From positions 120,804,817-120,868,816 of the forward strand of contig CM043958.1 of NCBI GenBank assembly GCA_014529385.2: DNA of 64,000 nucleotides, given 5' to 3'. The notes under the pieces are model-generated. The model saw only the letters and a list, made by a program, of their open reading frames with translations. It searched no databases and was not told where the DNA came from. This document shows, one piece after another, positions 57,567 to 64,000 of the stretch. The DNA is from Adiantum capillus-veneris. Lineage: Eukaryota; Streptophyta; Polypodiopsida; Polypodiales; Pteridaceae. Position numbers and translations under genes: made by a program. Positions within the stretch are counted from its first letter, which is position 1; the number at the start of each line of letters is the position of its first letter.

Positions 57567-59405
57567 TCAGTGAAATCCCGGTGGTTTTAGCAGCTTTAGG
57601 TACAATTCATACCTTATATTCCCCAAAGTGACTGTTGGGCCGAATATTTTGCTATCGTATGTAAAGAATCCCGTGTAGAAAGCTTCTTCAAAATCTTGCA
57701 TGTGATAGCTGGGTAGAAACATGATTTTTTTGTGGTAATCTTCTATTAACGCAACCATGTAATATGGAACTACATCATACCCATCATGGTCACAAAACTT
57801 AGTCATCCGTCTCTTCGTAATAGCACACACACCTAAGGTTGCTAGAATATGTGTCCATTCTAAAGGTTCTAAGGACTCTTTTGAAAAAGGTTCTGGAATG
57901 TATTCCGTATCCTCAATCGCTCTGTCTAGAATACATTCTTCTTGTTTTAGGCTTCCACAATTGGATGCCCCACACATCCATAACTCCTTTGGTTTACCTA
58001 GCCAGTTGGGGAGTTATGACCCTACTATTGTGGCAAAATCAAACTATCTGTCGACATCTTTGTAGCTATGGTCTTTAAGGTTTATTCTTGTAGTAGTCTC
58101 CATGTGTCTGAGGTATATGTGATTGTAGCCCCAATCTTGGACCATCTTTAATTGTCACATGAAGGGTTGTCCAAGTATTATGTCATAATTATTTTTCTTG
58201 CCAAAATCCATGATTGCAAAGGTATGCTCATACTCAATTCCGCAAGACTTAACAACTATTTTCTCCAAAAGACCTATGGGTCTCTCCATATTGTTGTCAA
58301 CCGATTATAGCTTCATTCTTGTGGTTTTTTAAGCTGGTTTGCCCCATTTCTTCCATACATCCTTTGTAACGATGGCCACACCAGCTCCACTGTCAAGAAT
58401 TTTGATGGTGATAACACCTTCTAATTCAATCAGGAGCATAGTATTGCCATCTTTACCTTCACAGTATTCTCCTACCTTGTTTAAAGGCACTGGTTGCATG
58501 TTTACTTGAGGTTTTTCTAATTCCTTGATTCCTTCCTGCATTCGTGAATTCAGATCCCTTACTCCAAATTTTTCGAGACATTTTCCTACCATATTCCACA
58601 TATTAGGTCTTAATCTAAGAAGCTCTGCTAGAGTAATGGGACAAGTTATTGGAGTTGATAAGAGTATTATCAATCCCTGGGAGTCCATACCCTTCCTTGT
58701 AGCGAGTTGTTGTGATGGTACAACTTTCACATGTGACTTTGCTTCATACTCTCCCATATATGAGGATAACGTTTTCATAGATACAGGTTGGCTATCCCAA
58801 GATTTCACAGATCCCTTGTCTGCCCTATAAGAGTGCATCTCAAGATCTACTTGAGGTCCTGCCTCAAGTTCTTCAATAGGAGGAAGGAAGTCATCTTCTC
58901 CCATACTAGTTTTGTCAACCCTTTGGCTTAGTTCATTAGCTTCATTGGCTTCCCTTATTTGTCTCCAAAGATCATTTAAGCCCTCGTCGCTTTTACACAA
59001 TTCAGGTGTGATAGGTTGGAACCCTTCTAATGTTGAGTCTGTTGTGTTCAACACTATCTAGGTCTTTTCTATTGAATGTTTAGGTTTTAATTCAATTTTT
59101 GGACTAACATTTAGTCATTCTGTTCTGTGTGTTGGAGGGTTTCTCAGCATTGGTACTGGAAGTTCTACCTCCTCCGCATGTTTCCTGGAAGTTGGTTCTA
59201 GTAAGGTATGTGCAATTTGGATCATCTTTTGACACATTTCCAGTATCTGTTTTTCCAACTCAGCATAGGGATATGTCATCCATTTTTGTTCCTGAGTTTG
59301 GTCGATTTTAAGTCTTGAATTGTATGCTTTCAAGAGTGCATCTAGATATTTGTTTACTTTCAAAAATAGCACAGATCCACCTGATCCTGCACTTTTGGAA
59401 TTCAC
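57567..59405 (-). pseudogene. Locus A: coiled-coil, retropepsin and FYTGFFT-domain polyprotein
   Basis: Minus-strand frames in order are 59405-59115 (FLKVNKYLDALLKAYNSRLK, probable gag-like N-part), then 59054-58329 (241 codons). The latter ends in a retropepsin active site IKILDSGAGVAIVTKD. The protease continues in another frame to about 58100 (ERPIGLLEKIVVKSCGIEYE, YDIILGQPFM, YNHIYLRHMETTTRINLKDH). Then comes 57977-57567 with CGASNCGSLKQEECILDRAI, VCAITKRRMTKFCDHDGYDV and IMFLPSYHMQDFEEAFYTGF. The protease is related to that at 29.4-30.6 kb. The C-terminal segment is shared with locus B and I cannot name it. A few stops break it. There is no reverse transcriptase. Confidence 0.65.
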
Positions 59406-60170
59406 TTTCTTCTCAAGCTCTATGTCTGTTGGTTCTTTTGGTTTTTGAAGTGCTCATTTTTCAAGTTTTTCTAGTCTGTCTTTTGTTCGTTGTAGTTCTT
59501 CCATTATGACATATTGTTCTCTTTCTTTCCTCACTTCTACCCATGCTTTTCTAGCTTTCCATGTGTTTCGTTGGCTTTTTTATTCAATGCTAGGTATTTT
59601 ATGTCCTAGCTCTTCATTTTCAAGTCCCCCTTTTTCTTTTTGAGCCTAAGCTCGTGTGATGACTTGTATAGGTATGGGACGTGTGTCTAACCTCACTATC
59701 CTATCTTATTGCAGTTTTAGCAAGAACCACGATTAAATTGTCAATCCATAGGATGAAGCTGAATCAACTAGTGCATAGAGGATACAAGTGGTTGTCAATC
59801 TATCGAAAAACAACAAACAACTCGCATCTATCTCAAGCTACACTCAAGTGACTGAAATCACCAAAGGCCAATCACACATCAGCAAACAAATCACATCCGT
59901 TATAGCATCAAATGACATCCAAACATAACGTAACTTCTAGGACATGTTTATAAGACCTAAGCACACATGCTTATGGTCTTAAATCCCACTTTAGGTCAAG
60001 TGAAAAAATTACAATTATTAACACTAGTGGATTTTTGCCTAGTCGTTTTCAACACAGAATGCACCTGCTTATCAATGAAGCCCAATACCCCTCCTATGTT
60101 TAGTTTTTTATTTTGAAGTGTAAATTCCTACTTATGATGAAATTAGGTCATGGATCAATGACGCCAAGAG
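59406..60170. other. Leader of locus A, no gene seen
   Basis: On the minus strand this lies between the promoter-like region and the coding frames. Short Phe/Ser/Leu-rich plus-strand frames are antisense artefacts. At the right end CCGCAGGTAAGAG (minus strand, about 60206-60218) is a good splice-donor context. Confidence 0.45.
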
Positions 60171-60594
60171 CTACAAAATATTGTGATGTGTTTACGTCAA
60201 TGCGTATAGCTCTTACCTGCGGTTGCAATGGAACAAACGCAACAGCAATGTGATAATCGGGGAGAGAGTAGGAAGTGCGAGAAGGAGAGAAGTGAGCACC
60301 GTTAGCTCACGCTGTGTATTTCATTATCCAAAACTTAATAATAACTTAGAATAATTGGCTTTTATATTTTAGCCAAGGTTTTTGGTGGTCAAAACTAATA
60401 ATTTGGGAGCTCTAACTAAAGATAGGTAATGACAGGTTGATACAATCTGGAAGCTTGTAGCCCCAGCTCATCAATTACAAGGTTTATCCAAAAAATAGGA
60501 GTTACAATATTCTTGATTTATCAAAAATAGTAAGTGTTTTTACAATAAGAGCTCCGAAAAATGGTATCCCTGTTAGCTTGCTGCTAACATTCCT
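60171..60594 (-). promoter_or_regulatory. LTR-like promoter region on the minus strand
   Basis: Read on the minus strand, TGTTAGCAGCAAGCTAACAG begins at 60594, directly after the purine-rich GGCGAGGAGGGGAATG. A TATA-like ATATAAAAGCC is at about 60357-60367. A pyrimidine-rich leader (TTCTCTCCTTCTCGCACTTCC) and a splice-donor-like CAGGTAAGAG follow. It can serve as 3' LTR of locus B and as promoter of locus A. Without a second copy in view the LTR identity is inferred. Confidence 0.4.
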
Positions 60595-60699
60595 CCCCTC
60601 CTCGCCTGTGTTGTCCCTTGACACAACTTATGGGCTGAAGTAGTCTTCGGGTTGACGGTTGGCGAGGCGGTCTTTAAGCGCATTTAGTGCCTTTTGGTA

Positions 60700-61317
60700 C
60701 CTGATCTTCCTCTCTTATCAGGCACCTGCAAAAATTGCATTGTTACTCTGTTTTTCAGGTCCACTGCTAAATAGCCTACAAATCTTGAAGTGAGGTGCTG
60801 ATCACTGGCCCAAATATCTTTGTTCGCCAAGTGAAGAATCCTGTGTAGAACTCTTCCTCAAATGCCAGCATATTGTGAGAAGGTAAAAACATACATCTGG
60901 CATAGAAGCCATAGAGGACTTCTTCGGAAGGTTGGCCACTAAGATCGTAGCATAAACCTTTATTACCCTCAAGGAATCACATCCAAGGGGTGCCTGCTTG
61001 CTCTCTGGCTCGTGGAATACTTTGATGCAGATGAGCAGCATTCGATAGATTTTATATAATATTGCACATGATAAATCTCGAAGACTTTTGAAGAAGGACA
61101 TGGCGCCTGTTAGGGTTTTCACCATGTACTCTTTTGTCGGTGGTCCCTTTTCTGGAGCAGGCAATCGGGGGTAGTTCAGCCAAGTTGGCCGCTTCTTTGC
61201 TAGTGCCGCATGTGCTTGCCAGGACTTTACTCTTGGTACATGACAAAAAGTAGGATCCTTTTGTAGGGCCGCAGGTGCTCTTGTGAACAGAATCAAATAC
61301 CTTGGATTCTTGTTCAA
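60700..61317 (-). pseudogene. Locus B, C-terminal part with FYTGFFT motif
   Basis: In the frame from about 60905 to 60780 the text is ARCMFLPSHNMLAFEEEFYT, GFFTWRTKIFGPVI. This is closely similar to MFLPSYHMQDFEEAFYTGFF of locus A. Just upstream the frame 61317-60802 gives KEYMVKTLTGAMSFFKSLRD and LSCAILYKIYRMLLICIKVF, so one frameshift separates them. Coding ends near a purine-rich tract at about 60600. Confidence 0.65.
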
Positions 61318-61362
61318 CTAGCTTAGCATCCACTTTGGGTGGTCTTGATCTACGCCTTCTTC

Positions 61363-62990
61363 TTACATGTCTTTGTACAGCCTCTCTTTTACCTGGAGCA
61401 ACCCCACCTTTATCAAAGGGTATGGCAGGGATTGTTGGTGCCATTGTGCATTGATTTGATAGGGAGTGAGTTGTGTAACATTGAGAGAGTGAAGAACTCT
61501 CAGCTCCCAATCCATTGCTGCCTTCCACTGCTCATCTACCTCTTGTGTAATCTTTTCTTTTAGTGCATCTTCCTCAGCCTTTGAGAGTTGGACCATTGGC
61601 ACTGTATCCATTTTGGTTATGTGTACTTGAAATTCCTCCTTGCCACTTAGCTCTTTTGTTGGCTGTGTCTCCATCTCAGTGAATGAAACTGAGGAGATCT
61701 CTATCTATGGCTGCTCTGAAGTTCCTGACTCTTCTTGTGTTTCTGGCCGTCCCTCCCTCAACAATTGGTTGACTCTTTTAAGCTCAGCTATTTCTTTCAA
61801 CACCTCGTCTTCTCTTTGCACCCGCATTAAATCCAGGTCTCTGCACTGAGACTGCTTCAGTTTAAGCTCGAGCTCGAGGTCCTTGTTCTTTTTCTCTAAT
61901 GCTTTGTAGACCTCATATGTTCCTTTGATCGAGGCTGCTGCTGTATTCTCTCGTATTTTTTGCAAGAAAATTGCATGATCATTTATTCTTTGTTCTGAGT
62001 ATTGTAGTGAGGCGTTCGCTACATCTAGTTGTACTTGCATTTTTTGAACTGACAGGGTTGTAGTTAGAAGTTAGTTTGTAACTTCTGTCAGTTGTTCATC
62101 TTTTGCTTTGCAAGCATCTGACAACTTCGTAAGCAGACCACCAAGCTCCTCCATCTCTTTCTGTTGTTTATCCCTTGCTAGCTGATGTTGTTCAGCTTCA
62201 GCTTTCAATTCCTGCACTTGCCTTTGTAGATCGGTGATGACATTTAATTTGTCATCTAGCTCTCCTTGGAGTGCGTCAATCACCACCTCTAATTTTTTTC
62301 CCTTATGCTATGGCTAAGTGCGGTTGTTCGGAGTCTTTCCATCATGTATTGCATTTGCTTGGCATACTCATTGACTTGCAGGATCACTTCATCATTTGAT
62401 TGCCAATCTTCATTTCTTGCTAGCTGCCTTGATGTTTCTGCAGTCTCTTGTGTATCTTTTGGCTGCGTCATGGTGGCTGGTTGCTTTTGCGCTTGAGGCT
62501 CTGGTTGATCTTCTTCTGTCATGTCATCCTGAGGCTTCGTGGTTGCCTCGGTCTTTTCTTGCTGTGTTGAGGTACAAGGTGTTTCCTTGGACTCATGTTC
62601 TCTTGGTTTCTCGAACTTTGTGTTGTTCTCTAGTTTAGGACTTGTTGTCCTTTTTGGCTCTTTATCTTGCTCTTTTTGCTGCTCTTGTGTGGATTCAGCT
62701 GCCTGTTGTGCAGAGCCAGCTACTTCTCTTTGTTCAAGGTCTGTCTCCTTAGTAGGCTCAAGTTCTATGGCTTTACTTGCTGGTGAAGGTGGTGTGCTCG
62801 GCATGGGGTGATCATGCTATTCTGAAACAGGTGAAGAAGGTCGGGGAGACACATCACCTTGATCATGTTGGGCTTCTCCTGCAGTTGCTTCCTTTGCTTG
62901 CTTTTGTTGCTCCACCACCTCTTTAGCTTTCTGTTCCGCTTCTTGGGCTTCTTTCAACTTTAAAGCTTCTATTTCTTGATACATATTTTC
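61363..62990 (-). pseudogene. Locus B, coiled-coil and Gln/Glu/Lys/Thr-rich middle part
   Basis: Minus-strand frames 62804-62289, 62286-62071, 62040-61705 and 61674-61363 are nearly contiguous. The first is low-complexity (EPTKETDLEQREVAGSAQQA). The next two are long predicted coiled coils with heptads of Leu/Ile (LDDKLNVITDLQRQVQELKA; KNKDLELELKLKQSQCRDLD). The fourth (LSKAEEDALKEKITQEVDEQ) leads into the C-terminal part. Short breaks lie between them (TAA at 62073, stop near 61707). Such proteins often multimerise. No enzyme domain is seen. Confidence 0.55.
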
Positions 62991-62996
62991 CAATAA

Positions 62997-64000
62997 TTAT
63001 GTGGTATCTTTTGTCTGTTTCCTGGTATGGTACTTTGTTCGTGGCCCTTTGAGTTCAATTGGTACCCACTTTGTCGGGTCTTTACCTTGTGCTTGGTGGC
63101 TGCGTTCATAGGATTGCTTTTCTCTTTCAAAACTTGCTTGTTTCTGTTGCGGTTCCTCTAGATCTGCAGCCACGGATTTTCTCTTCATTTCCTCTCTTCG
63201 TGCTCTTTTTTCCTCGTTATCTGAGCTTTCACTACTATGTCGTTCTAGCGAGCTCTCATCAGACTCTTCATCAGACTTGTATGATCTCTTGTTAGATCTT
63301 GTGGCTCGAGGGGATGGTTGTGTTGACACTGTCCAAGTGTTCTGATCTGGGGCAAGAGGCAAGTTGTCGGCCATGCCGATAGCATGGTAGCCAATACTTG
63401 TTAGAACCTCTGGTGCTCCCAGGTATGTAATTTTTCCTTCTTTCTTTGTCCCTTTCAATGTGGACAAAACATACTGTGCATGGTCAATTGGTTGCTTGGT
63501 TGTTGATTTGAGAACTTGTGTAAAGGCTGCGGCAACCGCATGATTTGGTGTCGTATACCTTGGCGGTCTCTTGGAGAGGAAGTAGAAGTGCTGATGGTAC
63601 AACCTTGTGGGCTCTTCACCTATTTTTGGATGAGGTCGGCAAATGTGGAAGCGGTCCTTGGTGAAAGTTCCTGCCATCTTTCTATCTGGTGCCCTCATGG
63701 TCATTCCCTCTATTGCAGTTTGAGTGCTTTTGCCACTATCTCTTTGGTAATCATCACTTCAACTTTGTTCCCTTGCTGGTTAGAGATTTGAGCGGTTCCA
63801 TCTTTTTGACTGCGGATAAAAGCTCATAAGCATTTTGGAAGTCCACGCCACACTGCTCTTGTTCGTAAAAATCTATGAGTCCCAGCCTTCGGTTGGCTTC
63901 TTTGGTCTCGGACTTTGCAACGACATCATAAACTTCTTTTGGTAGAAGTTGCAGCTCTACCTGATGTCCTTCCTCGCTCTTGAATTTGCATGTGAACACT
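62997..64000 (-). pseudogene. Locus B, N-terminal unclassified domain (runs off the right edge)
   Basis: The frame entering at 63999 (CKFKSEEGHQVELQLLPKEV) breaks at about 63754. It continues in a second frame (GNKVEVMITKEIVAKALKLQ) and then a third from 63704 (MRAPDRKMAGTFTKDRFHIC, LYHQHFYFLSKRPPRYTTPN, KQPIDHAQYVLSTLKGTKKE, TYLGAPEVLTSIGYHAIGM). After about residue 110 it turns Ser/Glu/Lys-rich (KSDEESDESSLERHSSESSD). The first 190 or so residues look globular. I recall similar arrangements in proteins carried by large plant LTR elements but cannot name a domain. The start lies outside the window. Confidence 0.55.

Noticed and set aside
61052-61528. Second minus-strand 158-codon frame
   Set aside because: It overlaps the frame that continues into the FYTGFFT segment. 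Which one is ancestral between 61300 and 61528 is unsettled, so it is not listed separately.
62539-62811. Plus-strand Cys/Ser/Val-rich frame resembling a membrane protein
   Set aside because: It is the complement of a Glu/Lys/Gln/Thr-rich coding frame on the minus strand, which always yields such text.

Overview
The window looks like repeat-rich nuclear DNA of a land plant. It has spliced gene remnants of plant families (raffinose synthase, pentatricopeptide-repeat protein, UDP-glycosyltransferase), plant-type LTR retrotransposons, an L1-like LINE, a Helitron helicase and very many (TC)n, (TG)n and (TA)n microsatellites. The wording of the PPR remnant and of the Ty3/gypsy pol genes resembles seedless plants, most likely a fern. 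That placement is inference from memory of the families, not shown directly. No gene of the window is clearly intact apart from one candidate, described below.

Layout. 0-2.1 kb: decayed 5' part of a raffinose synthase (GH36) gene, splice sites still readable. 2.1-12.3 kb: mostly non-coding DNA with microsatellites, a 184-bp tandem duplication, a GC-rich stretch and a solitary RNase H reading frame with all four catalytic acids. 12.35-17.15 kb: decayed LINE. Its ORF1 is split by a 414-bp Mutator-like MITE with a 9-bp target duplication and a tRNA-like core. 17.4-25.2 kb: decayed Ty3/gypsy element with two LTRs, itself broken by a Ty1/copia fragment and by three frame-breaking tandem duplications. 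25.9-37.05 kb: a Helitron Pif1-type helicase split in three by a 7.8-kb LTR element (gag and protease only, minus strand) and by a 1.34-kb terminal-inverted-repeat element flanked by TTAA. Removing the latter restores the helicase frame exactly. 37.2-39.8 kb: a candidate four-exon gene for a 200-residue protein of unknown family, whose four exons join in phase. 39.3-40.55 kb: microsatellite cluster and a foldback with microsatellite arms.

42.2-43.6 kb: PPR and UDP-glycosyltransferase remnants. 44.3-47.2 kb: three unusual repeat fields: a palindrome array, a field of ACCATATAGA-like words, and a 180-bp satellite in which each monomer has two dyads. 47.2-55.95 kb: minus-strand Ty3/gypsy element of Tat type with a second RNase H, and a perfect 1,570-bp tandem duplication covering the integrase end and part of an LTR. 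57-64 kb: two related minus-strand LTR-element-like loci. They share an unusual C-terminal protein segment around the motif FYTGFFT, which in one locus follows a retropepsin.

The window therefore reads as layers of nested insertions: element into element, with empty-site frames and target duplications giving the order of events. Coding capacity is nearly all transposon-derived and decayed. The most promising material is the 37.9-39.8 kb gene, the TTAA element, the FYTGFFT protein family and the symmetric repeat arrays.
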